Source of the DNA: Lachnospiraceae bacterium
Lineage (GTDB): Bacteria; Bacillota; Clostridia; Lachnospirales; Lachnospiraceae
Length of the DNA stretch: 45,986 nucleotides
Reading direction: 5' to 3'
NCBI GenBank assembly: GCA_017938405.1
Contig: JAGBBP010000002.1
Span: 1-45,986, forward strand
The stretch's first letter is position 1; each line of letters begins with the position of its first letter. This document shows, in pieces, positions 23,590 through 32,882 of the stretch. Position numbers and translations under genes: made by a program. A model generated the notes under the pieces. The model searched no databases. It was not told the origin of the DNA and saw only the letters and a list, made by a program, of their open reading frames with translations.

Positions 23590-26132
23590 AGAAGAGAATT
23601 GTAGTGTTTATAACGGCGATAATAATTGTGCTCGGATTGTGCGCAGGTGCACAGAGTCCGATGCCGGTTTATGCGGAAAAAGAGAATAATCTTGAAATCG
23701 GAAAAGGCGGAACGAGTGAATTTGTATTTGTTCCGGGTGAGGTAACGGAAGTAAATGTTCCGGTGCGTGCCATAAGTCAGATTGTCTGGGAGGCGGAGTT
23801 TAAACCGGTGTTGCCGGAGGATTCTCCGTTTGAGATTCTTGATATTACGGTATATCACAATAACGGTGTTTACCGGTCCGAAGATAAACATATCAGTACA
23901 ATGGACGGAGCGTATGTTTCCTTTTTCGTTTATACGAAAGAGACTGCAAAAATCGGGAAATATTCGTTTGCCTTGGAATGTAAAGATGTGAAACGCATCG
24001 GTATGTCTATGCCGGAGGGGGAGTACGATCATATTCTTTCCTTTACCGGTATCATAAAGGAAGAATGTTTGCCGGCGGAGCTGGTGATTGATAAATTAAA
24101 AGTGTCCGGGGAAATGGCGCCGGGCGGAGAGGCTACCGTATCCTTTGAGGTGAAGAATACCGGTGAGATAAAGGCAACGGGAATCCGTTTGTCCGGGGAT
24201 TACGGTTCCGGCTATCTGGTTCCGAACTACACCGATTATACGAAAAAGCTGGGGGATTTAAAGCAGGGAGAATCCGCAAAGGTTTCTTTGAAGGTAAAGG
24301 TAATGGAGCATGTGTCCCAGAGCATCGTTTTATTACCGTTGCGGATTCAGTATAAGGATATCGACGGTGTGGAGTATGAGGCGGACAACAATAATATCCT
24401 GTATCTGGATGTAGATGTGCCGGATCCGGAGGAAGAGAAAATTGATTTAGGCACGTTGCTGATTCGTGATGTGAAGCAGAGTCCGGAAAAGCCGAAGGCA
24501 GGAGAGAAAGTTTCGCTTACTTTTACAATGGAAAATACCGGTAAAAGAGCATATGTCGATACGAAGTTGTATCTGAAATACAATGCAGGTACCGGATTCG
24601 AACCGGTATCCGCAGAGGCATATCAGTCGGTGGGAATTATTAAGGCCGGTGAGAAAAAGTCGGTTACCGTACAGGTGGTTGCGGGAAAAGACATGACCGG
24701 CGGTATGAACGCTTTGGATATGAGTTATACCTATAAAAATTTTTACAAGGAAGAACTGTCGGGTAATACCACTTTTTATGTGTTGAATGTACAGGAAAAG
24801 CCGGCACCGACGCCGACGCCGACCCCGGAGGTGAAAATCGAGCACGGTACCATGTTGATTCACAGTGTGAAGCAGAGTCCGGCAAAGCCGAAGGCGGGAG
24901 AGAAGGTTACGCTTACCTTTTACATGGAGAATACCGGTGAAGGCAATTACACGGAAACGAAGCTGTATATGGACTATGTTCCGGGCACGGGATTCGAACC
25001 GGTAAAGGCAGAACCGTACCAGTATGTGGGAACCATCAATGCCGGACAGAAAAAGTCGGTTACGGTACAGGTAATTGCAGGAAAGGATATGGAAGCGGGT
25101 ATGAATCCGCTGGGTGTAAGCTATACCTACAAGAATGCGGATAAGGAAGATGTTTCGGGAAGTATGTCTCTTTATGTATTGAATGTGCAAAAGAGCGAGG
25201 AATCGAAGGAATCCGAAGGCGTCAGCCGGCCGAAATTAATGGTGACGCAGTTTTCCGCTAGCAGTGAAGAAGTCAAATCCGGAGAGGAGTTTGATTTTAC
25301 CTTTGATGTATTTAATACCCACAGCGAGACGGCTGCGAAAAATATTAAAGTTACGGTTACCAGTGAAATGTTTTCTGTGACCAGAGGAAGTAACAGCTTC
25401 TTTATTCAGCGGATTGCACCGGAAGAAGGAGAACAGATTACCATTAATCTGAAGGCAAGTGCGGCGGCCATGACGGGCAGTTATCCGATTAATATTCAAA
25501 TGGAATATGAATATGACGGTATGCCGGCAGCGGAGGCCAATGCCGGAGGCGTGGAGGTTACGGAAACAAAGATGCTCCTGATTAAGGAGAATTTGCGGGT
25601 TTCCGTGGAAAATGTGATGGTTGGCGGCTGGAATACTCCGTATGTGAACCAAACGACCCAGTTGTCGTTCTCCATTTACAATATGGGGAAATCGGCATTA
25701 AATAATGTTTATTTTACCGTGGAAGGAGATTTTACGGTAGCTAACGGCAGCTCTTATTATTACGGAACGTTACAGTCCGGATATCCGGATTATGTGGAAA
25801 TGGATATCATGCCTTTGGTGGCGGGAGATGCTACGGGTACACTGACCATCCATATGGAAGACAGTAATGCGGATGAAGTGACCTATACAACGGATATCAG
25901 CGGCTATATTATGGAAATGGGTGGTGATATCGGATTCGAGGATCCTGGTTTTGTGGATCCGGGATTTGATATTCCGACGGATGTTCCGCCGATGGAAAAA
26001 GAGGTAAAACCGATTGTTTCCCTGCCGATTTTTATCGGAATTTTGGTAATCGTGTTCCTGGCAGCACTCTTTACGACAAGAGGAATTCGTATTGCCTGCT
26101 ATAAGAAGAAACTGCGGAAAGAGGAAGAGTAG
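23586..26132 (+). CDS. Large membrane-anchored surface protein with CARDB/NEW3-like repeats
   Basis: 848-residue exported protein. It has a signal peptide (about 1-30) and an N-terminal beta-rich region. Four to five Ig-like CARDB/NEW3-type domains (about 160-760) each carry the marks SFEVKNTGE, TFTMENTG, TFYMENTGE, TFDVFNTHSE or SIYNMGKS. A C-terminal membrane helix (about 812-833) with a basic cytoplasmic tail follows. Two of the domains are near-identical copies joined by a PTPTPTP linker. It overlaps the ATPase stop (ATGA) and precedes a small membrane protein and the MacB-type permease. The COG1361-like architecture fits an envelope-facing partner of the ABC complex, taking the place a MacA adaptor has in Gram-negatives. 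That role is inferred. Confidence 0.75.
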   Translation: MKKRIVVFITAIIIVLGLCAGAQSPMPVYAEKENNLEIGKGGTSEFVFVPGEVTEVNVPVRAISQIVWEAEFKPVLPEDSPFEILDITVYHNNGVYRSEDKHISTMDGAYVSFFVYTKETAKIGKYSFALECKDVKRIGMSMPEGEYDHILSFTGIIKEECLPAELVIDKLKVSGEMAPGGEATVSFEVKNTGEIKATGIRLSGDYGSGYLVPNYTDYTKKLGDLKQGESAKVSLKVKVMEHVSQSIVLLPLRIQYKDIDGVEYEADNNNILYLDVDVPDPEEEKIDLGTLLIRDVKQSPEKPKAGEKVSLTFTMENTGKRAYVDTKLYLKYNAGTGFEPVSAEAYQSVGIIKAGEKKSVTVQVVAGKDMTGGMNALDMSYTYKNFYKEELSGNTTFYVLNVQEKPAPTPTPTPEVKIEHGTMLIHSVKQSPAKPKAGEKVTLTFYMENTGEGNYTETKLYMDYVPGTGFEPVKAEPYQYVGTINAGQKKSVTVQVIAGKDMEAGMNPLGVSYTYKNADKEDVSGSMSLYVLNVQKSEESKESEGVSRPKLMVTQFSASSEEVKSGEEFDFTFDVFNTHSETAAKNIKVTVTSEMFSVTRGSNSFFIQRIAPEEGEQITINLKASAAAMTGSYPINIQMEYEYDGMPAAEANAGGVEVTETKMLLIKENLRVSVENVMVGGWNTPYVNQTTQLSFSIYNMGKSALNNVYFTVEGDFTVANGSSYYYGTLQSGYPDYVEMDIMPLVAGDATGTLTIHMEDSNADEVTYTTDISGYIMEMGGDIGFEDPGFVDPGFDIPTDVPPMEKEVKPIVSLPIFIGILVIVFLAALFTTRGIRIACYKKKLRKEEE
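24450..25190 (+). repeat. Internal tandem duplication, two 345-nt units
   Basis: Unit 1 (24450-24794) and unit 2 (24846-25190) encode two aligned 115-residue domains (for example KQSPEKPKAGEKVSLTF against KQSPAKPKAGEKVTLTF), separated by a short Pro-Thr linker. DNA identity is high throughout, so the duplication appears recent or maintained by recombination. Confidence 0.85.
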
Positions 26133-26164
26133 CGGATAGCGCGAAGCGCGGGAAGGGCGAAGAT

Positions 26165-26401
26165 ATGGAAATGATTATGGTAGACGACGTTATGGTAGGA
26201 GATATGAGTATGATGGGGGACATGGGTGAATGGAATGGAACAATGACCGGAACGGAGCAGGTATCGAAGGTTGATGAACTTATGAGTTCCTGGGTATTTG
26301 TAGGCGGTGTGACGGCGGGAGTTCTTGCAATCGGTATTTTACTGGGACTTCTTTCGGCGAAGCGTAAGATAAAAAAAGGAATTGATTTGTATGAAGATTA
26401 G
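26165..26401 (+). CDS. Small Met/Asp-rich single-pass membrane protein
   Basis: 78-residue protein with an unusual Met- and Asp-rich N-terminus (about ten Met in the first 30 residues), one hydrophobic segment (about 43-65, VFVGGVTAGVLAIGILLGLL) and a short basic tail (KRKIKKG). It sits between the surface-protein and permease genes, and its stop overlaps the permease start, so it is translated with them. I recognise no family. A Met-rich extracytoplasmic tail could bind a soft metal such as copper, but this is speculation; it may simply be a small subunit of the ABC complex. A Gly/Ala-rich helix supports membrane insertion. Confidence 0.65.
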   Translation: MEMIMVDDVMVGDMSMMGDMGEWNGTMTGTEQVSKVDELMSSWVFVGGVTAGVLAIGILLGLLSAKRKIKKGIDLYED

Positions 26402-27707
26402 CGATTTGCTTAAACTGGCATTTCGGAATCTGATGCGACGAAAGGCCAGAACGGCACTTACGATTATCGGTGTGGTAATCGGTACGATTTCCATTGTGGT
26501 TATGGTATCCATCGGTATAGGTGTGAACCGCAGCTTTGACGAGATGATTATGCAAAGCGGAAGTATGACCATAATCCGGGTGCAGAAGTACGGCGCGATT
26601 TACGACGAGGACGGAAATTATGTGGATTCCAAGGAACAGGTGTTGGACGATTCCGTGGTGGAACTGATCAAAGGAGTGGAACATGTAAAGGCAGTATCTC
26701 CGGTTGTGAATAAGTATGTACGTTTGACCAGCGGGAAATATGAGAGCGGCGTGACATTGTACGCGATGGACTGCGATGTATTCGAAGCGTTTGAGTTTCC
26801 GCCACTGCAGTACGGTACCTACCCGACGAAGGAGAACCCTTCTACTATTGTGCTGAGCCCGGAAAGTATGGAATATTTTTATTGCTTCAGTGGGAACAAC
26901 TATCAGGAGAAGAGCATTGACCCGTTGACAGAGAAGGTCACAATGCAGTTTCAGGAGTACCAGACACATCCGAGAAAAAAGGAGTTTAAACTGGATTTTG
27001 AAAATGTAGCCATGATGGAACAGACGGATAACTGGGAGTACAGTTACAATATTTACATGGACCTTAATTATTTCCGGGAGATTTGGAAGAAGTACGCCAA
27101 TTCGTTGACCTTGGAGGATCGTAAGAGAGCCCTTTCTTCTACGGAAAGCTATGAAGAAATTAAAATCAATGTAGATAATATCAATAACGTGGCAGAAGTG
27201 CAGGATGCAATTGAAGCGTTGGGATATGCAACGTACAGTGAAATGCAGTATCTGGAACCGTTAAAGGAAACTTCGAACATGTTGCAGATGGTATTGGGTG
27301 CCATCGGAAGTATTGCTATGATCGTATCGGCGATTAACATTGCCAATACCATGGTAATGTCCATCTATGAACGTACGAAGGAAATCGGAGTCATGAAGGT
27401 GCTCGGTTGTCTGGTACGGGATATTAAACGCCAGTTTTTGCTGGAAGCCGGCTTAATCGGTTTGTTGGGCGGAGTGGTAGGAATTCTGATTAGTTACGTG
27501 CTTTCCTATCTGATTAATAAATACGGTGCGGGGATTATGGGGTCTCTTGTGGGAACGGGAACCTCGGGAGATCTTTCGGTAATACCGTTGTGGTTACCGT
27601 TTGCGGCAGCGGCCTTTGGTATGCTGGTGGGTGTGTTGTCCGGGTATTTCCCGGCCAGAAGAGCAACGAAAATCCGGGCAATCGAAGCAATGCGCACGGA
27701 AGGATAG
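26391..27707 (+). CDS. MacB/FtsX-type ABC transporter permease
   Basis: 438-residue permease with the MacB topology: one N-terminal membrane helix (about 20-42, after LAFRNLMRRKARTALTIIG), a large extracytoplasmic domain (about 45-300) and three C-terminal helices (about 305-430) with the FtsX-like segment YERTKEIGVMKVLGCLVRDI. It ends in the conserved PARRATKIRAIEAMR. The start is ATG 26391, overlapping the small membrane protein gene; TTG 26382 is only an in-frame upstream alternative. With the ATPase at 22648 it forms the transporter core. MacB-type complexes move peptides or lipids or transmit force rather than import solutes; the cargo here is unknown. Confidence 0.88.
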   Translation: MKISDLLKLAFRNLMRRKARTALTIIGVVIGTISIVVMVSIGIGVNRSFDEMIMQSGSMTIIRVQKYGAIYDEDGNYVDSKEQVLDDSVVELIKGVEHVKAVSPVVNKYVRLTSGKYESGVTLYAMDCDVFEAFEFPPLQYGTYPTKENPSTIVLSPESMEYFYCFSGNNYQEKSIDPLTEKVTMQFQEYQTHPRKKEFKLDFENVAMMEQTDNWEYSYNIYMDLNYFREIWKKYANSLTLEDRKRALSSTESYEEIKINVDNINNVAEVQDAIEALGYATYSEMQYLEPLKETSNMLQMVLGAIGSIAMIVSAINIANTMVMSIYERTKEIGVMKVLGCLVRDIKRQFLLEAGLIGLLGGVVGILISYVLSYLINKYGAGIMGSLVGTGTSGDLSVIPLWLPFAAAAFGMLVGVLSGYFPARRATKIRAIEAMRTEG

Positions 27708-27800
27708 CTAGTATGCGTGGGAGCAGAAAGTTTACCGCCCGGATGGCGGTATAGAAAGAAAAACGGGATAATTGGAGAGGATGATAGAAAGTATCGTAAA

Positions 27801-27824
27801 AAGGAAGCGGAAGCTTCCTTTTTT
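27801..27824 (+). terminator. Terminator of the ABC operon
   Basis: AAGGAAGC (27801-27808) pairs with GCTTCCTT (27813-27820), followed by six T in all. Confidence 0.85.
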
Positions 27825-27858
27825 GTGCGAAAATTTAGGGGAAAGTTTGCCAAAATTC

Positions 27859-27887
27859 TTGCTTGTTTGCGGAAAATATGGTATATT
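27859..27887 (+). promoter_or_regulatory. Promoter of the HD-GYP gene
   Basis: TTGCTT (27859-27864), 17-nt spacer, TATATT (27882-27887), about 28 nt upstream of the start codon. Confidence 0.6.
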
Positions 27888-27915
27888 TTTATAAAGCACA
27901 GAAAGGAGGAGAATC

Positions 27916-29013
27916 ATGCGACTTGTATCGATTGATATGTTGAAGCCGGATATGAAAATCGCCAGAGCGGTGTACAACCAGGGAGCATTGGTTCTTCCGG
28001 CCGGGCGCACAGATGTGGCACGGTATATTTCCAATCTGCGCAATATGGGAATCGAATATGTTTATGTAGAAGATAATAAAAGTGAAGGAATTGAGATTCC
28101 GGACGCCATTGCCGAGAAGACGAGAACGAGCTGTAAACAGATTTTACAGAATACCATTGAGCAGTTTTCCATTTCGGACAAGTTGGAAACAAAGGCCTTA
28201 GAGGATTGTGTGACATCGGTTATTACGGAAATTTTGAATACGCCGGATATCCAGGTGAGTTTAAACGATATTGCATCCGCAGATGAGTATACGTATACCC
28301 ATTCTGTAAGTACCATGGTATATGCATTGATGATAGCCAGAAAGTTAAATTACAGTGAACCGAAATTAGCGGTGTTGGGCATGGGAACTTTACTGCATGA
28401 TATCGGGAAGATGTTAATTGACCGGGAAGTTATGTTCAAAGAAGGAGAGCTGACCCAGAAAGAGTACGAGTATGTAAAAATGCATTCGCTGTACGGATAT
28501 CAGACGCTGCGAAGGATTGCATCTCTTCCGGAGCAGGTGCGGTTGATTGCGTATATGCATCATGAGCGGATTGACGGAAGCGGGTATCCGCAGGGACTTT
28601 CCGGGGATGAGCTGAATCAGCTAATTCGTATTGTTTCCATTGCGGATGTCTATGATGCCTTGACCACGGACCGCTGTTACCGTAAGAAATGGCCGGCCAA
28701 TAAGGCGATGGATTTTCTGGTGGAGCGTAGCGGAAAGGAGTTTGACCCGGTTTTGGTGGGATTGTTTACCCAGCAATTGGCGGTTTATCCGAACGGTTCT
28801 CTGGTACGGCTTTCCAATCAGTATATGGGCATTGTTTCAAAGCAGAATAAAAGTATGCCGCTTCGTCCGTTTGTCCGGGTAATACAGGATGCAAAAGGAA
28901 ATGATATTGTACCGTATGAGATTGACCTGATGAAAGAGCTTTGTGTTACGATTACGGAGTCTGAGTTGGAAATCAGTCGGAACAAACCGGCAATTTCCCC
29001 GGATGAATTATAA
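27916..29013 (+). CDS. HD-GYP domain phosphodiesterase (c-di-GMP)
   Basis: 365-residue protein with an N-terminal DUF3391-like region (about 1-60) and a full HD-GYP domain (about 115-300). The metal-binding HD pair is in LLHDIGKM, the GYP signature in HHERIDGSGYPQGL, and a further ligand set in VSIADVYDALT. HD-GYP proteins hydrolyse the second messenger cyclic-di-GMP. No receiver or sensor domain is visible, so the N-terminal part may sense or localise. A strong GAAAGGAGG precedes ATG 27916. It is monocistronic between two terminators. Together with a FliD-like gene nearby it hints at a motility or surface-attachment theme, which is only circumstantial. Confidence 0.9.
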   Translation: MRLVSIDMLKPDMKIARAVYNQGALVLPAGRTDVARYISNLRNMGIEYVYVEDNKSEGIEIPDAIAEKTRTSCKQILQNTIEQFSISDKLETKALEDCVTSVITEILNTPDIQVSLNDIASADEYTYTHSVSTMVYALMIARKLNYSEPKLAVLGMGTLLHDIGKMLIDREVMFKEGELTQKEYEYVKMHSLYGYQTLRRIASLPEQVRLIAYMHHERIDGSGYPQGLSGDELNQLIRIVSIADVYDALTTDRCYRKKWPANKAMDFLVERSGKEFDPVLVGLFTQQLAVYPNGSLVRLSNQYMGIVSKQNKSMPLRPFVRVIQDAKGNDIVPYEIDLMKELCVTITESELEISRNKPAISPDEL

Positions 29014-29039
29014 GAGCAATAAAAGAATCAGAACAATAA

Positions 29040-29086
29040 AAATGCTGTCGCGTTTACAAAAGTAGATGCGGCAGCATTTCGTTTTC
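29040..29086. terminator. Bidirectional terminator between convergent genes
   Basis: AAATGCTG (29040-29047) pairs with CAGCATTT (29072-29079), and an inner TCGCG/TGCGG pairing extends the stem; TTTTC follows on the right. The subtilase stop codon (29054-29056) lies inside the hairpin. Confidence 0.7.
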
Positions 29087-31261
29087 AGGGTCTTTAATGT
29101 GTATGGTACAGGATTTGGAAAGTCCGCTTGCGGTAGTTACTGTCACGGTAGCCGTGCCAGAGGAAAGGGCAGTTAAGGTCCCGTCGGGAGCTACGTAAAG
29201 CAATGTTTCGTCACTGACGGAATAGGACACGTAATCGGTGGTGTGAAACGGTAGTACCAAAGGAACAAGACGGAAGGTCTCATTTACATGAATCGTCCGT
29301 TCCGCGGTATTTAGGAAAAGTTTTTCGGCCGGAATGCGTTTGACCTCAAACACCGAGGTTGTTTTATTGCCGCGATAATCGGAGGCCTGTATGGTGAAAA
29401 GTGCACCTCCCGTAACGGTAAACGAATTGTTTTCCGTCGGTATAAGATCCTGTGCCATTAAGTGGAAGAAACGTTCGGTCTGGTCTCCTTCCAAATAGCG
29501 GAGATATTTTATGCCGCTGGCATCGTCTTTCGCCGAAACGGTTACGGTAAAGGAACCGTCCGGATTCTCATGACTGGAAAAGGACAGCGTCGGTGGAAGC
29601 ACATCGTCTTGTACCGAATGAACCAGAACGTTTTCGTTTCCGGCATAATCACTGATATAAAAAGTGTAGGTACCGGACTTGCCGAGAAAAAGGACCGGTT
29701 CGGTCATGGATTGCCCTAAGGTACCGTTGCGGAAATACGAAGCATTATGAATGCCTGCGGCGTATCGTAGAGTACGGATGCCGCTGCCGCCCAGGTCTTC
29801 TGTTTTCAGGTGTATTGCAAGAGCGGTATCCTGATACTCCGTCTTTGCCGAAAGGGTAGGAGTAATCCGGTCGGAGGAAAGCAGGTCGGCAGAAGATAAT
29901 GCCGCTGCTGCGTCCACAATTCCCGGATACCGGATATAACCGATTAAGGAATCCAGGGGTTTTAAGGTCTGGAGTATAATCTCTTTCACGTTTTGCGGAT
30001 ATAAGGAATCGTTGTAGGCATAGAGCAGGGCGGAAACTCCGGAAACAAGGGGAGCCGCCATGGAACTGCCGGACAGGTAGTGGTATTCGCCGCCTACCGT
30101 GGTACTGAAGATACCTTCGCCCGGAGCGGCAATATCTACAGTGGATAAGCCGTAGTTAGAATCCTCTGCCAATTCTCCGAACTGGGTTACATAAGCCACG
30201 GAAATCATATTATCCAGTGAATAGGAAGCAGGATAAAGGGGCGTGGAGTTGTTATTTCCGCCGGAATTACCTGCCGCGACTATGAATAACATATCGGATT
30301 CCCGCATGACGGTTTCCAGAGCTTCGCTGTAAACTGTGGTGCCCCAGCTCATATTACAAATGTCCGCACCGGCAGCCTGGGCGTATTTTACCGCTTTGAT
30401 GGCGTCGGCAACCGAACCGGAGTTTTTCTCCCCACCGTGAATTTTTAGCGGGAGAATACGAACGTCGATTCCTGCCGCAACACCGAGTACACCTTCGGAA
30501 GAAGCGATAATACCGGCACAATGGGTTCCGTGATTATCGTTGTCAGTGGAACTGGCAATGCGTTCACCGGATAAGGTGGTATCGTAATGGCAAACCGTGT
30601 TATCGTTGTTGTAAAAGTCCCATCCGTAGCAATCGTCGATGTAACCGTTCCCGTCGTCATCTTTTCCGTTGTTCGGAATTTCGTTTTCGTTTATCCAAAT
30701 ATTTTGAGCAAGTGCAGGGTGGTAAATATCCACACCGGTGTCGATAACCGCAACCGTAACGGTACGGGAAAAGGAGTCCGGATGCAGCAATTCGTAGGCT
30801 TCCGGAAGATTGATATCGATGTCCGAAACAGAGGAACGGTGAATCGGAAGGTCTTTGATGTAATATGTATAAGCGCCGGTATTGTGGAGGGCCCACTGGG
30901 TATCTCCGTATTGCATCTCGTTTAAGGAGGCACAGAGAGCGGTGCTGTGATTCGGCTCCGCAACGGAAACGGAGGGTTCGTTGTTCAGACGTTTTAACAG
31001 GGATTCGGAAGATTCCCCGGAGAAGTTCCGGAAGATACTCAGGTTATCCGCGTGTTCCGTCAGGGAAAAATCCGGACACAAGGCGGATAAACGAAGCATT
31101 GCTTCTTCGGAAGAAAGGGACTCTTCCCACAAAACGATATATTCGGAAGCAACCGAAAAAGCACTGTCCTTCGGTGCCTCGCCGGAAAGAAACGGAAAGG
31201 ACAACAAAAGTAACAGTGCCGGTATCAGTCTATGTAGAGATTTCATGAATACTTTACGCAT
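29054..31261 (-). CDS. Secreted S8 subtilisin-like protease with Ig-like C-terminus
   Basis: 735-residue exported protease. It has a signal peptide (about 1-27), a propeptide-like region (28-105), and an S8 catalytic domain (about 115-440) with an intact triad: D174 (VIDTGVDIY), H244 (NHGTHCAG) and S400 (SGSSMAAP), plus oxyanion N332 (AAGNSG). The C-terminal half has beta-rich repeats (LRYAAGIHNASY and LRYLEGDQTERF are paralogous stretches) and a final BIG_2 domain (about 655-725). It likely cleaves extracellular or surface proteins. The start ATG 31261 is weakly supported (GGGAAG); MKSLHR at 31246 is a possible alternative without a better ribosome site. Unlike the Csp-like subtilase at 13678, this one is predicted active. 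Confidence 0.85.
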   Translation of the reverse strand: MRKVFMKSLHRLIPALLLLLSFPFLSGEAPKDSAFSVASEYIVLWEESLSSEEAMLRLSALCPDFSLTEHADNLSIFRNFSGESSESLLKRLNNEPSVSVAEPNHSTALCASLNEMQYGDTQWALHNTGAYTYYIKDLPIHRSSVSDIDINLPEAYELLHPDSFSRTVTVAVIDTGVDIYHPALAQNIWINENEIPNNGKDDDGNGYIDDCYGWDFYNNDNTVCHYDTTLSGERIASSTDNDNHGTHCAGIIASSEGVLGVAAGIDVRILPLKIHGGEKNSGSVADAIKAVKYAQAAGADICNMSWGTTVYSEALETVMRESDMLFIVAAGNSGGNNNSTPLYPASYSLDNMISVAYVTQFGELAEDSNYGLSTVDIAAPGEGIFSTTVGGEYHYLSGSSMAAPLVSGVSALLYAYNDSLYPQNVKEIILQTLKPLDSLIGYIRYPGIVDAAAALSSADLLSSDRITPTLSAKTEYQDTALAIHLKTEDLGGSGIRTLRYAAGIHNASYFRNGTLGQSMTEPVLFLGKSGTYTFYISDYAGNENVLVHSVQDDVLPPTLSFSSHENPDGSFTVTVSAKDDASGIKYLRYLEGDQTERFFHLMAQDLIPTENNSFTVTGGALFTIQASDYRGNKTTSVFEVKRIPAEKLFLNTAERTIHVNETFRLVPLVLPFHTTDYVSYSVSDETLLYVAPDGTLTALSSGTATVTVTTASGLSKSCTIHIKDPENEMLPHLLL

Positions 31262-31356
31262 AACCAGTCACTTCCCTATAACCTATTCCATGCTAACAGA
31301 CTAACCCCAGAACGTGGCAGTTATGTGGCAAAAAGGTTACGGTTTACTTAACAAGG

Positions 31357-32640
31357 CTAGCAATAATTGTTAAAAAGCATTCCGGTATAAATGGAAGTGG
31401 TATACGGGCTGGTGCGTTCGCTTAACGGAGCGCTCGGGTCCGGATAAGCCACCAGTTTTTTATCTACAAACCGCATCGGGTTTAAGATAATGGACTCCAG
31501 GCGGGAATCCAGTGCCTTTAAGAAGGAGGAGTCGGAGCGGAGTACGAATTCCGCGTCGCCGGAAATCGTTGCCTGTCCTACTTTCTCCGGGTCTAAGGTA
31601 AGGTATCCCTCTTCATCGGCGGTAATGCCGACGGAACTTAAGGAAGAATAATGGGAGGCTACCAAATGGGAAAGTCCCCGTAAAAGGAAAGCGGAGCCTT
31701 TATTTTCTTCCAAAGTAGTTTTCCCTGCCTGTACCAGACGATTGTAATTTACCGTGAATTCTTCCAAAGCATCGTAAACTCCCGAATGGTCCGGAATCGG
31801 ACGCACGGAAACCGGTGTATCGGTAACGGAACGGAGGGAAAGCAGTAAGGTATCCTGATAGGAAACCGTGTTTTCCGGAGATTCAAAGGAAACACCATTT
31901 ACGGAATATTTTGCGTTTTGGGCAGGAGAAGACTCCTGATCCAGGCCGAAGACTTCTACCAGCCCCGCTTCGGCATTTTCCGGTTTTTCGGTATCTTTTA
32001 TGAAAAAGGAACTTTTACCGTAGATACCGGTTTGTGTTGCGGAAAGCTCCAGACGACTGATTCCCAGTTCCTTGTGGAAGGCAACCTGGGCATCCAGTCC
32101 GATGCCGGTTTTCTTGATAAAGTCCGCCAGCTTGCTTTGTAAATCAAAGGCAGAAGAGTCCGGGGCCACATTAAAACGGAAGGAATATTGTTCCTGTTCA
32201 AAACCGATGAGGAAACTGTAACTGCCTTCCGGTAGCGGTGCCTTTTCGGAAGGGAGAAGGTAACCGATATTTCTCTGGCCGGAGGCCAAAGCGGAAACTT
32301 CGATATCGTATTGTGCATTTTCCGGAAAATCCGACAAGTCCATGCGGTGAAGCAGGGAGGCGTGAACGGATTCCGGGGATGACGAAACGACTCCGGCGGA
32401 ATTTAACATCGGGGTATCCTGTAATTTATGACTGACATCCTTTAAAGAAAGGGCACTCTCCTTAATAGAAAGGGCACAGGCCTGCTTTTTTTCGGATAAG
32501 TCTATTTTGTAAAGGGGTTCGGAGGCCGACATTTTCACGATATTTTTGTAGATATCGCGGAGCTCACGCCTCTTGTGGGTAGAATAACGGGGACTACGGG
32601 AAACGTAATCCTGCATATAATAATTATACACATTCAACAT
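31357..32640 (-). CDS. FliD-like (flagellar hook-associated protein 2) protein
   Basis: 427-residue protein whose central and C-terminal parts read like FliD, the filament-capping protein. They show a GLDQESSPAQNAKYSVNGVS segment with the 'DA-f-vnG' pattern, SPENTVSYQDTLLLSLRSVT ('sN-v-d-i-G-tL-L'), FTVNYNRL, and VGITADEEGYLTLDPEKV near the end. The N-terminus (MLNVYNYYMQDYVSRS, then a short helical region) differs from canonical FliD. The start ATG 32640 has AAAGGAGG seven nucleotides upstream. No other flagellar genes are near, so it may be an orphan copy or a secreted surface protein derived from FliD. Confidence is moderate because similarity was judged by eye. Confidence 0.55.
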   Translation of the reverse strand: MLNVYNYYMQDYVSRSPRYSTHKRRELRDIYKNIVKMSASEPLYKIDLSEKKQACALSIKESALSLKDVSHKLQDTPMLNSAGVVSSSPESVHASLLHRMDLSDFPENAQYDIEVSALASGQRNIGYLLPSEKAPLPEGSYSFLIGFEQEQYSFRFNVAPDSSAFDLQSKLADFIKKTGIGLDAQVAFHKELGISRLELSATQTGIYGKSSFFIKDTEKPENAEAGLVEVFGLDQESSPAQNAKYSVNGVSFESPENTVSYQDTLLLSLRSVTDTPVSVRPIPDHSGVYDALEEFTVNYNRLVQAGKTTLEENKGSAFLLRGLSHLVASHYSSLSSVGITADEEGYLTLDPEKVGQATISGDAEFVLRSDSSFLKALDSRLESIILNPMRFVDKKLVAYPDPSAPLSERTSPYTTSIYTGMLFNNYC

Positions 32641-32820
32641 AAGCAAGCCTCCTTTCTTACTTAGTTTCTGTCAGAACAAAGAATAGATTAACAAACACAC
32701 CGGCATCCTGCCATCGGTGGGAGACGGTACTTTTTTACAAAAAAAGACAATTCTCCATATATAGTATACACCCGTCACTTCTTATTTGTAAAGTATTTTG
32801 TGGGATTTTTTGGCTAAGTA

Positions 32821-32849
32821 TTGAAAAAAACGGGAAGAATTGCTATGAT
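32821..32849 (+). promoter_or_regulatory. Promoter of asnB
   Basis: TTGAAA (32821-32826), 17-nt spacer, TATGAT (32844-32849). No T-box or other riboswitch fits in the short 33-nt leader, and the 170 nt upstream holds nothing recognisable. Confidence 0.65.
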
Positions 32850-32882
32850 GTAATACAGAGTGAGCAAAGGGAGGGCAGCACA

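Noticed and set aside
24447..25190. 247-codon minus-strand ORF opposite the surface-protein repeats
   Set aside because: It is repeated because the sense strand is duplicated; composition is that of an antisense frame.
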